DNA of 21,572 bases, taken from Pseudomonadota bacterium. GTDB lineage: Bacteria; Pseudomonadota; Alphaproteobacteria; Azospirillales; Azospirillaceae. The translations under genes and the position numbers were made by a program. The notes beneath the pieces were generated by a model. That model did not search any database. It was not told the DNA's origin and was given only the letters and a program-made list of their open reading frames with translations. Location of the stretch: contig JAEZID010000449.1 in NCBI GenBank assembly GCA_023416195.1, positions 1 to 21,572 of the forward strand, read 5' to 3'. Position 1 is the stretch's first letter; each line of letters starts with the position of its first letter. Below are positions 1 through 6,733 of the stretch, in pieces.

Positions 1-332
1 AGGTGCGCCGACACGACGAACGGCAGCGGCCCGCCCCCGGCGAGCCGCCGATTCGTCTTGGCCTGACGGCGAGCCGCAAGGTCGGAAACGCGGTGGTGCG
101 CAATCGCGCCCGCCGCCGTTTGCGCGAAGCGGCCCGCCAGATCCTGCCCGCCCATGCCGCCCCCGGTCACGATTTCGTGCTGGTGGCACGCGCCGACACG
201 GCCGAAAGGCCGTGGGCGGAGCTTTTGGGCGACCTGTCCGCGGCGCTGAAGCGTCTCGGCCTGTGGCGCGACGCGTCACGGAACGATACGACCACATCGG
301 ACGTCGCCAAGAATGGGGAGGCCGGCGCATGA
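1..332 (+). CDS. rnpA: Ribonuclease P protein component, 5'-truncated by window edge
   Basis: This is the protein subunit of RNase P, which binds the catalytic RNA and helps it cleave the 5' leader from pre-tRNAs. The visible 109 codons contain the family signature: a GLTASRKVGNAVVRNR segment followed by an Arg-rich helix (RARRRLREAAR), the RNR motif that contacts the RNA. It ends in the usual hydrophobic C-terminal segment (LLGDLSAALKRLGLW). The family is normally about 115-130 residues, so the true start lies just left of the window; the GTG at position 3 is only the first start-like codon in frame. The stop TGA overlaps the ATG of yidD (ATGA, 329-332), indicating translational coupling. 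In most bacteria rpmH lies immediately upstream, but that cannot be seen here. Confidence 0.93.
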   Translation, partial: VRRHDERQRPAPGEPPIRLGLTASRKVGNAVVRNRARRRLREAARQILPAHAAPGHDFVLVARADTAERPWAELLGDLSAALKRLGLWRDASRNDTTTSDVAKNGEAGA

Positions 333-610
333 GCCCGCTTGCCCATTTTTTGCGTGTCCTGGTCAAGGGCTATCAATGGACTCTGTCGCCTTTCGTCGGG
401 TGGCACTGCCGATTTCAGCCTACCTGTTCCAACTACGCGCTTGAGGCGCTATCTAAGCACGGGGCGATCCGGGGCAGCTGGCTGACCATCCGGAGGCTCT
501 CGCGTTGCCATCCCTGGGGCGGATGGGGTTACGACCCCGTTCCCGAACCGGGGACGGCCGCCCGTTGCGTGCACGGGCCGGCCGGCGCGGCGCACCACCA
601 CGAACCCTGA
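329..610 (+). CDS. yidD: YidD, membrane protein insertion efficiency factor
   Basis: This 93-aa protein belongs to the YidD family (DUF37), small membrane-associated proteins that assist YidC-dependent insertion of inner-membrane proteins. Family hallmarks are plain: an amphipathic N-terminus (LRVLVKGYQWTLSPF), the CRFQPTCSNYALEAL core with its conserved cysteines, and the RRLSRCHPWGGWGYDPVP block. The start at 329 is supported by a strong Shine-Dalgarno (GGGGAGG, 315-321) and by the overlap with the rnpA stop. The tail after YDPVP is Ala/His-rich and variable, as usual for the family. Gene order rnpA-yidD-yidC is widely conserved, so the assignment is secure. A terminator-like hairpin follows the stop codon directly. 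Confidence 0.93.
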   Translation: MSPLAHFLRVLVKGYQWTLSPFVGWHCRFQPTCSNYALEALSKHGAIRGSWLTIRRLSRCHPWGGWGYDPVPEPGTAARCVHGPAGAAHHHEP

Positions 611-634
611 GGGCGGCGACCAACCGCCCTTTTG
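610..634 (+). terminator. Terminator- or attenuator-like hairpin between yidD and yidC
   Basis: GGGCGG (611-616) and CCGCCC (624-629) form a perfect 6-bp stem around a 7-nt loop. A flanking A-T pair extends it to 7 bp, and TTTT (630-633) follows. It begins on the last base of the yidD stop codon. The T tract is short, so partial termination or attenuation is more likely than a full stop, since yidC is normally co-transcribed. Confidence 0.45.
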
Positions 635-660
635 TGCAGGCCCACGGCAACCGGGATGCC

Positions 661-2388
661 ATGACCGACCAACGCAACCTCATCCTCGCGATCGCGCTGT
701 CGATCGCCATCCTTCTGGGCTTCCAGTATTTCTACGAGGGGCCGCGTGTGCAGCAGCAGAAGCAGGCTGCGCAGCAGGCCGCCCAGACGGAACAGCTGGT
801 CGCGCCGACTCCCGGCGTTCCGGGCGCCATCCCCGGCGCCCCGGCGCCGGAGGCGCCCAAGGACCGCGCGGCGCTGATCGCCGAGCAGTTGGCCGCCGGA
901 ACGCGCGTCAAGATCGACTCGCCCTCCGTGCATGGCTCGGTCAATCTGATCGGCGGGCGAATCGACGACCTGACGCTGGCCACCTACCACGTCGAGGCCA
1001 ACCCGCAGAGCCCGGAGGTCGTGCTGCTGGCCCCGGCCGGCACGCAGAACGCCTATTACGCCGAGTTCGGCTGGGTGCCGGAGGACCGCTCGCAGCCGGT
1101 TCCCGACGCCAACACCCGCTGGACCGCCAGCGCCCCGACGCTGTCGCCCGACAAGCCGGTCGTCCTGACCTGGGACAACGGCAAGGGCCTGGTGTTCGAG
1201 CGCACCGTCGCCGTGGACAAGGACTACATGTTCACGGTCACGCAGAAGGTGCGCAACACGGGCTCGACCCCCGTGCGCCTGCTGCCCTACAGCCTCGTCT
1301 CGCGCAGCGGCACGCCGCCCACCTCGGGCTACTACATCCTGCATGAGGGTCCGCTGGGCGTCTTCGACCGCACGCTGACCGAAGAGAACTACGACGACGT
1401 CCGGAAGGCCGGGACCATCACCAAGGAGACGACCGGCGGCTGGATCGGCATCACCGACAAGTACTGGCTGGTCTCGCTGATCCCGGACCAGAAGGAGAAG
1501 GTCGCCGCCCGCTTCGTCTACAGCGCGCCCGGCAACACCGACCGCTATCAGGTCGACACGATGGGCCAGGCGGTCGAGGTCGCCCCCGGCGCCACCATCG
1601 AGCAGACGAACCGCCTGTTCGCCGGCGCCAAGCGGCTGGAACTGCTGGACGCCTATTCCAGCGCGCTGAACATCCCGCTGTTCGACCGCGCCATCGACTT
1701 CGGCTGGTTCTGGTTCTTCACGATCCCGTTCTTCCACGCTCTGAACTTCCTGGGTCACCTGTTCGGCAACTTCGGCATCGCGATCCTGGTGCTGACGGTC
1801 GGCGTGAAGCTGGCCTTCTTCCCGCTGGCCAACAAGTCGTATCACGCGATGGCCAAGATGAAGAAGCTGCAGCCCCAGATGGTGGCCCTGCGCGAGCGCT
1901 TCGGCGACGACAAGGTTCGCATGAACCAGGAGCTGATGGCGATGTACAAGCGCGAGAAGGTCTCCCCTGTCTCGGGCTGCTTGCCGATCCTCATCCAGAT
2001 CCCGGTGTTCTTCGCGCTGTACAAGGTGCTGTTCGTGACCATCGAAATGCGGCACGCGCCGTTCTTCGGCTGGATCCACGACCTGTCGGCCCCCGATCCC
2101 ACCACCATCTTCAACCTGTTCGGCCTGATCCCCTGGAACCCGCCGGCCATGCTGATGCTGGGCGCGTGGCCCATCATCATGGGCATCACCATGTACCTGC
2201 AGCAGAAGCTGAACCCGGCCCCGCCCGACCCGGTGCAGCAGAAGGTGTTCCAGTTCCTGCCCGTCATCTTCACCTTCATGCTCGCCAGCTTCCCGGCGGG
2301 TCTGGTGATCTACTGGGCCTGGAACAACCTGCTGTCGGTGGCCCAGCAGTGGATCATCATGCGGCAGGAAGGGGTCAAGGTGACCTGA
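661..2388 (+). CDS. yidC: Membrane protein insertase YidC (Oxa1 family)
   Basis: YidC inserts and folds inner-membrane proteins, alone or with SecYEG. The 575-aa product has the Gram-negative layout: an N-terminal anchor (about residues 6-24), a Gln/Ala/Pro-rich linker, a large periplasmic P1 domain (about 75-345), and then the conserved five-helix Oxa1 core. Core segments include FGIAILVLTVGVKLAFFPLANKSY, VSGCLPILIQIPVFFALYKVLF and FQFLPVIFTFMLASFPAGLVIYW. Lys383 sits where E. coli has the groove arginine, a conservative change. I start at ATG 661 (MTDQRN), which gives the expected N-terminal anchor; the frame stays open back to 505, but that part overlaps yidD and has no YidC character. The gene follows yidD after 50 nt. 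Confidence 0.97.
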   Translation: MTDQRNLILAIALSIAILLGFQYFYEGPRVQQQKQAAQQAAQTEQLVAPTPGVPGAIPGAPAPEAPKDRAALIAEQLAAGTRVKIDSPSVHGSVNLIGGRIDDLTLATYHVEANPQSPEVVLLAPAGTQNAYYAEFGWVPEDRSQPVPDANTRWTASAPTLSPDKPVVLTWDNGKGLVFERTVAVDKDYMFTVTQKVRNTGSTPVRLLPYSLVSRSGTPPTSGYYILHEGPLGVFDRTLTEENYDDVRKAGTITKETTGGWIGITDKYWLVSLIPDQKEKVAARFVYSAPGNTDRYQVDTMGQAVEVAPGATIEQTNRLFAGAKRLELLDAYSSALNIPLFDRAIDFGWFWFFTIPFFHALNFLGHLFGNFGIAILVLTVGVKLAFFPLANKSYHAMAKMKKLQPQMVALRERFGDDKVRMNQELMAMYKREKVSPVSGCLPILIQIPVFFALYKVLFVTIEMRHAPFFGWIHDLSAPDPTTIFNLFGLIPWNPPAMLMLGAWPIIMGITMYLQQKLNPAPPDPVQQKVFQFLPVIFTFMLASFPAGLVIYWAWNNLLSVAQQWIIMRQEGVKVT

Positions 2389-2433
2389 TCCCGACCGTCA
2401 TGGTCTGAACAGGTTCGGACCTTGAGAGCATTG

Positions 2434-2475
2434 ACCGCCGGTAAACGATTCCCTTGACGGGCGTTTACCGGCGGT
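2434..2475. promoter_or_regulatory. 14-bp inverted repeat, likely toxin-antitoxin operator
   Basis: ACCGCCGGTAAACG (2434-2447) is repeated exactly in inverted orientation as CGTTTACCGGCGGT (2462-2475), with a 14-nt spacer. The spacer contains the predicted -35 box, and the right arm fills the -35/-10 gap of the toxin promoter, so protein bound here would block RNA polymerase. Each arm also holds a small palindrome (ACCG-N-CGGT). The likely ligand is the HTH antitoxin encoded 300 nt downstream. The same DNA could fold as a hairpin ahead of a T-rich run (2480-2484) and help terminate yidC transcripts. Confidence 0.7.
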
Positions 2476-2481
2476 TATGTT
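2454..2481 (+). promoter_or_regulatory. Predicted sigma70-type promoter of the toxin-antitoxin pair
   Basis: TTGACG (2454-2459) and TATGTT (2476-2481) are spaced by 16 bp and lie inside and beside the inverted repeat. The expected transcription start, about 7 nt after the -10 box, falls at or next to the toxin ATG (2488), so the transcript would be leaderless or nearly so. No Shine-Dalgarno precedes that ATG, which fits. Confidence 0.55.
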
Positions 2482-2487
2482 TTTGGG

Positions 2488-2775
2488 ATGTACGAGCTGT
2501 CGATCAAAAAGGCGGCGGCAAAGGCCATCGCCCGCCAACCCGCCGCGATCCGGACGCAAATGGTTGCCGATCTGGACGCATTGGCGAAAGACCCGGACGA
2601 TCCGACACTCGATACCGAACCGGTCGCCGGAACCGAGTACCGGCGGCTGAAGTTCCGGAGTCCGGCTCGGGACTTTCGCGCCATCTACACGCGCGACGAC
2701 GGGATTCGGATCGTCAGCGTCAAGGCGGTCGAACCGCGTGGTCAGGCCTACGATGTGAGGAGATTGCAACGATGA
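2488..2775 (+). CDS. RelE/ParE-superfamily toxin
   Basis: A 95-aa protein with the RelE/ParE toxin fold pattern: a basic N-terminus (MYELSIKKAAAKAIARQ), two helices, then beta strands with the diagnostic YRRLKFRSPARDFRAIYTRDD stretch and a terminal strand (IRIVSVKAVEPRGQAYD). Arg53, Arg61, Arg64, Arg84 and Tyr88 are candidates for the basic and aromatic residues that RelE-type ribosome-dependent mRNA interferases use; whether it cuts mRNA or acts like ParE on gyrase cannot be told from sequence. Its TGA overlaps the antitoxin ATG (ATGA, 2772-2775). Toxin-first order with an HTH antitoxin resembles HigBA-type modules. It sits between yidC and engB, where such genes are not normally found, suggesting insertion. 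Confidence 0.85.
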   Translation: MYELSIKKAAAKAIARQPAAIRTQMVADLDALAKDPDDPTLDTEPVAGTEYRRLKFRSPARDFRAIYTRDDGIRIVSVKAVEPRGQAYDVRRLQR

Positions 2776-3131
2776 GCGCACAGTTCATCACCGGCAAGGA
2801 CGGGAAGGCCGAATACGCCATCGTCCCCATTTCCGAATACGAGGCCTTGTGCGCCCGGGCGATGGACCAGGACGACCTGCGCGCCGCGCACGACGCCGAG
2901 GACGACGAGGAGCTTCCCTGGGACATGGCGAAGCGCCTGATCGCGGGCGAGAACCCGGTGCGGGTCTGGCGCGAGTTCCGGGACCTGACGCAGGCCGAAC
3001 TGGCCGAGGCGGTCGGAAACACCGCCAGCTACATCTCGCAAATCGAGGCGGGCCGCAAAAGCCCGACCATCGACGTTTATCGTGCCCTGGCCGCGGCGTT
3101 GCGCGTCACGGTCGACGATCTTCTTCCGTAA
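2772..3131 (+). CDS. HTH (XRE-family) antitoxin
   Basis: This 119-aa protein is the antitoxin partner of the preceding RelE-like toxin. The N-terminal segment (about 3-30, with AEYAIVPISEYEAL) looks like the short strand-helix region found in Phd/YefM-like and related antitoxins. It is followed by an acidic linker (DDLRAAHDAEDDEELPW) that could wrap the basic toxin. Residues 63-118 form a clear Cro/CI-type helix-turn-helix (LTQAELAEAVGNTASYISQIEAGRKSPT). It should neutralise the toxin and repress the operon through the inverted repeat at 2434-2475. Start is fixed by the ATGA overlap with the toxin. The stop lies 14 nt before engB, so engB may partly depend on this promoter. Confidence 0.87.
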   Translation: MSAQFITGKDGKAEYAIVPISEYEALCARAMDQDDLRAAHDAEDDEELPWDMAKRLIAGENPVRVWREFRDLTQAELAEAVGNTASYISQIEAGRKSPTIDVYRALAAALRVTVDDLLP

Positions 3132-3145
3132 GTGAAAGCCTTTCC

Positions 3146-3811
3146 ATGACCACCTCCAACAGCACCAGCCTGACCTCCGGATTCAACGAGGAGGCCCTGG
3201 AAGCGGGGCGGCTTCTGTTCGCGAAGGAATGCGACTTCGTGTGGGGCGCCCAGACGCTCGACCAGATCCCGGAAGCCGACCTGCCGGAGATCGCCTTCGC
3301 CGGGCGTTCCAACGTCGGCAAGTCCAGCCTCGTCAACGCGCTGACCGGGCGCAAGACGCTGGCCCGCACCTCCAACACGCCGGGGCGCACGCAGCAGCTC
3401 AACTTCTTCAACCTGGGCGGCCGGCTGAAGCTGGTGGACATGCCGGGCTACGGCTACGCCAAGGAGTCGAAAGAGAAGGTCGAAGCGTGGAACGACATGG
3501 TCCGGCGCTTCCTGAAGGGCCGCGTGACGCTGCGCCGGGCGCTGGTGCTGATCGATTCGCGCCATGGGCTGAAGCCGAACGACGACGAGATCATGAAGAT
3601 GCTCGATCAGGCCGCCGTGCCCTATGTCGTGGTGCTGACCAAGGCCGACAAGGTGAAGGCCGCGGCGCTGGACGCGGTGGTGAAGAGCACCCAGGCCGGC
3701 CTGAAGAAGCACCCCGCCGCCTTCCCGGAGGTGCACGTCACCAGCTCCGAAAAGGGCATGGGCATCGCCGAGCTGCGCGCCAGCCTCGCCCAGCTGGCCG
3801 AAATGGGCTGA
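3146..3811 (+). CDS. engB: Ribosome biogenesis GTPase EngB (YihA/YsxC)
   Basis: EngB is a usually essential TRAFAC-class GTPase needed for late assembly of the 50S subunit. The 221-aa product carries all G motifs: G1/Walker A GRSNVGKS (53-60), the G2 region TSNTPGRTQ, G3 DMPG (98-101) in the family-specific DMPGYGYA, G4 TKAD (165-168) and a G5 SS near 200. Length is typical (about 200-220). ATG 3146 is chosen because it gives the expected short N-terminal tail; its Shine-Dalgarno is poor, so coupling to the upstream antitoxin is possible. It belongs to the conserved rnpA-yidD-yidC-engB-argB block. The next gene starts 4 nt after its stop. Confidence 0.96.
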   Translation: MTTSNSTSLTSGFNEEALEAGRLLFAKECDFVWGAQTLDQIPEADLPEIAFAGRSNVGKSSLVNALTGRKTLARTSNTPGRTQQLNFFNLGGRLKLVDMPGYGYAKESKEKVEAWNDMVRRFLKGRVTLRRALVLIDSRHGLKPNDDEIMKMLDQAAVPYVVVLTKADKVKAAALDAVVKSTQAGLKKHPAAFPEVHVTSSEKGMGIAELRASLAQLAEMG

Positions 3812-3815
3812 GGCG

Positions 3816-5084
3816 GTGCCGTTCGAGCTGACGCCGGCTCTGCTGTTCCTGATCCAGGCCATCCTGCTGATCGCCGGGCCGTTCCTGCTGTGGCGGCTGA
3901 CCGGGCTGAAGCATGTGGCCCCCATGGTGGTCATCCAGATCCTGTTCGGGATCGCGCTCGGCCCCTCGCTGCTGGGGCAGGTGGCGCCGGAGGTCTGGGG
4001 GGCGCTGTTCGCCAAGGCGTCGCTGGCGCCGCTGTCCGGGCTGGCGCTGCTGGCCGTGGTGTTCTTCGCCTTCCTGACCGGGCTGCATCTGGATCTGACG
4101 GAGTTCCGGGGGCGCGGGCGCGCCTTCATCGGCGTCAGCCTGTCCAGCATGGTCGTGCCGACGCTGATGGGCGGCGCGCTCGGCTGGTGGATCGCGGGCG
4201 CCTTCCCGGAGATGGCCGGGCCGAAGGCGGACCCGCTGCTGTTCGCGGCGGGCTTCGGCATCTGCGTCGGCGTCACCGCCCTGCCGGTGCTGGGCGCCAT
4301 CCTGCGCGAGATGGGGCTGATCGAGCGGCGGGTCGGGCGGCTGGCGCTGGGCTACGCGGCGGTCAACGACGCGCTTTTGTGGATCCTCATCACCGCCGTG
4401 CTGGCCTGGGCGGCGGGGGGGAGCGGCGGCTTCGCCGGGGTGGCGCAGGTCGCCATCCTGGGCTTCGCCTATCTGGGGGCCACGGAGCTGTTCGCCCGGC
4501 CGGTCCTGACCCGGCTGATGGACCGCATCGCCCCGGACGGCGAGGTCGGGGACATGGCCGTGGTCGTCACCTGCGCGGCGCTGCTGGGCTCGGCCGCCAT
4601 GACGGAGCTGATCGGGCTGCACTACATCCTGGGCGCCTTCGTGGCGGGCACGGTCATGCCGCGCCGGCTGGCCGCCGCCATCCTGGACCGGCTGGAGCAT
4701 TTCGCCACGCTGATCCTGCTGCCCTTCTTCTTCACGCTGACCGGGCTGAAGGTCGATCTGGATCTGGCGGCCTCGGCGCAGTGGTGGGTGTTCGCGCTGG
4801 CGACGGTGACGACGCTGGCGGGGAAGATCCTGGGCACCGCCCTGCCCGCCCGCTGGACCGGCGAAAGCCCGGCCGACGCGTGGCGGCTGGGCACGCTGAT
4901 GTCCTGCAAGGGGCTGATGGAGGTCATCGTGCTGACCATCCTGCTGGAAGCGGGCCTGCTGTCGGTCGCCTGCTTCTCCGCCATGGTGCTGATGGCCGTG
5001 GTGGCGACCGCGCTGACCCAGCCGATGACGCTGCTGGCGGAGCGGCTGGCGGTCGCGCGCGGCGGGGCGCCGGCGGCGCGGTGA
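3816..5084 (+). CDS. Kef/CPA2-type cation:proton antiporter
   Basis: A 422-aa polytopic membrane protein of the monovalent cation:proton antiporter-2 (Na+/H+ exchanger) family, about 12 hydrophobic segments from end to end. A GYAAVNDALLW segment places an Asn-Asp pair at residues 184-185, where CPA transporters have their ion-binding ND or DD pair. LGAFVAGTVMPR and FFFTLTGLKVDL also match family signatures (FLAGVxLP- and FF.xxG-like). There is no C-terminal TrkA-N/RCK domain, so this is the bare transporter without the regulatory part of KefB/KefC. The GTG start lies 4 nt after the engB stop, with GAGG beside it, so the genes are probably coupled. Substrate (Na+ or K+) is undetermined. It ends convergently against a small leftward gene. 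Confidence 0.88.
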   Translation: MPFELTPALLFLIQAILLIAGPFLLWRLTGLKHVAPMVVIQILFGIALGPSLLGQVAPEVWGALFAKASLAPLSGLALLAVVFFAFLTGLHLDLTEFRGRGRAFIGVSLSSMVVPTLMGGALGWWIAGAFPEMAGPKADPLLFAAGFGICVGVTALPVLGAILREMGLIERRVGRLALGYAAVNDALLWILITAVLAWAAGGSGGFAGVAQVAILGFAYLGATELFARPVLTRLMDRIAPDGEVGDMAVVVTCAALLGSAAMTELIGLHYILGAFVAGTVMPRRLAAAILDRLEHFATLILLPFFFTLTGLKVDLDLAASAQWWVFALATVTTLAGKILGTALPARWTGESPADAWRLGTLMSCKGLMEVIVLTILLEAGLLSVACFSAMVLMAVVATALTQPMTLLAERLAVARGGAPAAR

Positions 5085-5102
5085 AAGAATTGATGCTCCG
5101 GC

Positions 5103-5333
5103 TCAAAACGGCTTGCGGACGTTCTCGGTGACGACCGGGTCGGCGCCGGGGCCTTCGGGCCGGCCCTTGTTGCCCTCGCGGGCCTTTTCCTTCAGCGCCT
5201 TGTTCGCCTCGGTCACCTCCTGGCGGTCGGGCGCGTTGTAGAGGTCTTCGGCCTTCCTCGCGTTCTCCTTCAACTCCTCCCGGTGGGCCTCGGTGAAGGG
5301 GTTGCGCGGCTCGGGCATCCTGCGGTCGGTCAT
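5103..5333 (-). CDS. Small hydrophilic hypothetical protein
   Basis: A 76-aa, highly charged, Pro/Lys/Glu-rich protein without membrane segments or recognised domain (MTDRRMPEPRNPFTEAHREE...). The start at 5333 is preferred because AAGGA lies 6 nt upstream on the minus strand; an in-frame ATG 33 nt further upstream lacks this. The content looks like a disordered, helix-prone protein (ELKENARKAEDLYNAPDRQEV). It is convergent with the antiporter (18-nt gap) and divergent from argB. Function is unknown; the coding call rests on the good ribosome-binding site and lack of any competing gene. Confidence 0.6.
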   Translation of the reverse strand: MTDRRMPEPRNPFTEAHREELKENARKAEDLYNAPDRQEVTEANKALKEKAREGNKGRPEGPGADPVVTENVRKPF

Positions 5334-5381
5334 GTCGAGTCCTTGTCGTGGCTCCGCACAGGCCAACCGCCGGGGGCGGAC

Positions 5382-5404
5382 GGGGTTCCACCCGAAAAAA
5401 CCCC
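5382..5404. other. Inverted repeat in argB upstream region
   Basis: GGGGTT (5382-5387) and AACCCC (5399-5404) can pair around an 11-nt loop that is partly A-rich. It lies between the divergent starts of the small leftward gene and argB. It may act in the argB leader or as an operator. No T tract follows in either direction, so it is not a convincing terminator. Confidence 0.25.
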
Positions 5405-5443
5405 TCTAGGCACCCCCGGAGCTTTCCGTTAAAGAGTCCGCCG

Positions 5444-6370
5444 ATGTCCACCCCGACGAACGGCTCTCCCGTGCAGAACACGACCCGCGACGAGTGGCTT
5501 GCCAAGGCCCGCACCCTGTCCGAAGCCCTGCCCTACATGCGCCGCTACGCCGGGCGCACCTTCGTCATCAAGTACGGCGGCCACGCCATGGGTGACGACA
5601 GCCTGGCGGAACTGTTCGCCCGCGACATCGTTCTGCTGAAGCAGGTCGGCATCAACCCCGTGGTCGTGCACGGAGGCGGCCCACAGATCGGGCAGATGCT
5701 GGACCGGCTGAAGATCAAGTCGAGCTTCATCGACGGCCTGCGCGTCACCGACAAGGAGACGGTCGAGGTGGTCGAGATGGTGCTGGCCGGTTCCATCAAC
5801 AAGCAGATCGTCGCCGCCATCAACCGGGCGGGCGGGCGCGCCGTCGGCCTGTCGGGCAAGGACGGCAACCTGATCACCGCGCGCAAGATGCGCCGCACCC
5901 AGCGCGACCCCGACAGCAACATCGAGAAGCTGCTGGACCTGGGCTTCGTGGGCGAGCCGTATCAGGTCAACCCGCAGATCCTCGATTCGCTGGCCCAGGC
6001 GGACATCATCCCCGTGATCGCCCCCATCGGCTTCGACGTGCAGGGCGACACCTACAACATCAACGCCGACACCGCCGCCGGGGCCGTCGCCTCGGCGCTG
6101 GGCGCGACGCGCTTCTTCCTGCTGACGGACGTGGCGGGCGTGCTCGACAAGGACAAGCAGCTGATCGAGAAGATGTCGCTGGATCAGGCGCGCGCGGCGA
6201 TCGCCGACGGCACCGCGTCCGGCGGCATGATCCCGAAGATCGAGACCTGCATCGACGCCGTGGAGAAGGGCGTGGACGCCGCCGTCATCCTGGACGGCCG
6301 GGTGCCGCACGCCCTGCTGCTGGAGATCTTCACGGAGGGCGGGGCCGGCACGCTGATCGGCCGCGAGTAA
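5444..6370 (+). CDS. argB: Acetylglutamate kinase
   Basis: ArgB phosphorylates N-acetyl-L-glutamate, the second step of arginine synthesis, in the cytoplasm. The 308-aa product is typical in length and has the amino-acid-kinase hallmarks: KYGGHAMG (43-50, catalytic Lys43 and glycine loop), VVHGGGPQIG (74-83), and C-terminal ATP-site motifs (LLTDVAGVLDKDK, GGMIPKI). The N-terminal helix before Lys43 is the kind seen in hexameric, arginine-inhibited ArgB enzymes. ATG 5444 (MSTPTNG) is taken over the upstream in-frame start because the upstream 32 residues are low-complexity and basic; AAAGAG lies 7 nt before it. In related bacteria argB follows engB directly; here the antiporter and a reversed small gene intervene. 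Confidence 0.97.
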   Translation: MSTPTNGSPVQNTTRDEWLAKARTLSEALPYMRRYAGRTFVIKYGGHAMGDDSLAELFARDIVLLKQVGINPVVVHGGGPQIGQMLDRLKIKSSFIDGLRVTDKETVEVVEMVLAGSINKQIVAAINRAGGRAVGLSGKDGNLITARKMRRTQRDPDSNIEKLLDLGFVGEPYQVNPQILDSLAQADIIPVIAPIGFDVQGDTYNINADTAAGAVASALGATRFFLLTDVAGVLDKDKQLIEKMSLDQARAAIADGTASGGMIPKIETCIDAVEKGVDAAVILDGRVPHALLLEIFTEGGAGTLIGRE

Positions 6371-6389
6371 CGTTGGGAGGGGACGAGTC

Positions 6390-6695
6390 ATGTCCGACGT
6401 CCGCAAGGAACTGCTGCGCCAGATGCAGGCCATCCGCGAAAGGATGGACCCGAAGCTGCTGGAGCGGGCCAAGCTGTCGGTCTTCGGCAAGGTCCCCTAC
6501 GACCGCGACAACGCCAAGGAGGCGGTCGGGCGCTTCCTGGACGCCAAGGACGACGGCGGCGCCTTCCGCCGCAAGCTCGAAGCCGAGCTGCGCAAGGAAG
6601 GCGCCTCCCTCGACCTGGAGGACGAGGCCAAGGGCGAACCGCCGGCCAAGCCGGCCCACCCTCTGAAGCCGCGCCGCATCGGGCGCATCATCTAA
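6390..6695 (+). CDS. Conserved-looking hypothetical protein downstream of argB
   Basis: A 101-aa soluble, helix-rich protein with alternating charge (RKELLRQMQAIRERMDPKLLERAKLSVFGKVPYDRDNAKEAVGRFL) and a Pro/Lys/Arg-rich tail ending RRIGRII. No catalytic motif or membrane segment is visible and I do not recognise the family. It has a strong Shine-Dalgarno (GGAGGGG) ahead of the ATG and starts 19 nt after the argB stop, so it is probably co-transcribed with argB. Role unknown; no claim for arginine metabolism beyond position. Confidence 0.75.
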   Translation: MSDVRKELLRQMQAIRERMDPKLLERAKLSVFGKVPYDRDNAKEAVGRFLDAKDDGGAFRRKLEAELRKEGASLDLEDEAKGEPPAKPAHPLKPRRIGRII

Positions 6696-6733
6696 AGACG
6701 CATCGTCTAGACACGCTCCGCCAGGGGGAACCC

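Noticed and set aside
505..660. Upstream extension of yidC
   Set aside because: The added 52 residues overlap yidD and are Arg/Pro-rich; MTDQRN at 661 begins the expected membrane anchor.
529..2079. Long minus-strand open frame (516 codons) opposite yidC
   Set aside because: It mirrors the GC-rich third positions of yidC and gives His/Gln/Arg/Asp-rich low-complexity protein with no recognisable domain.
3890..5131. Plus-strand open frame of 413 codons overlapping the antiporter
   Set aside because: Arg/Gly/Ala-rich frame-shifted reading of the antiporter, with no membrane segments or domain.
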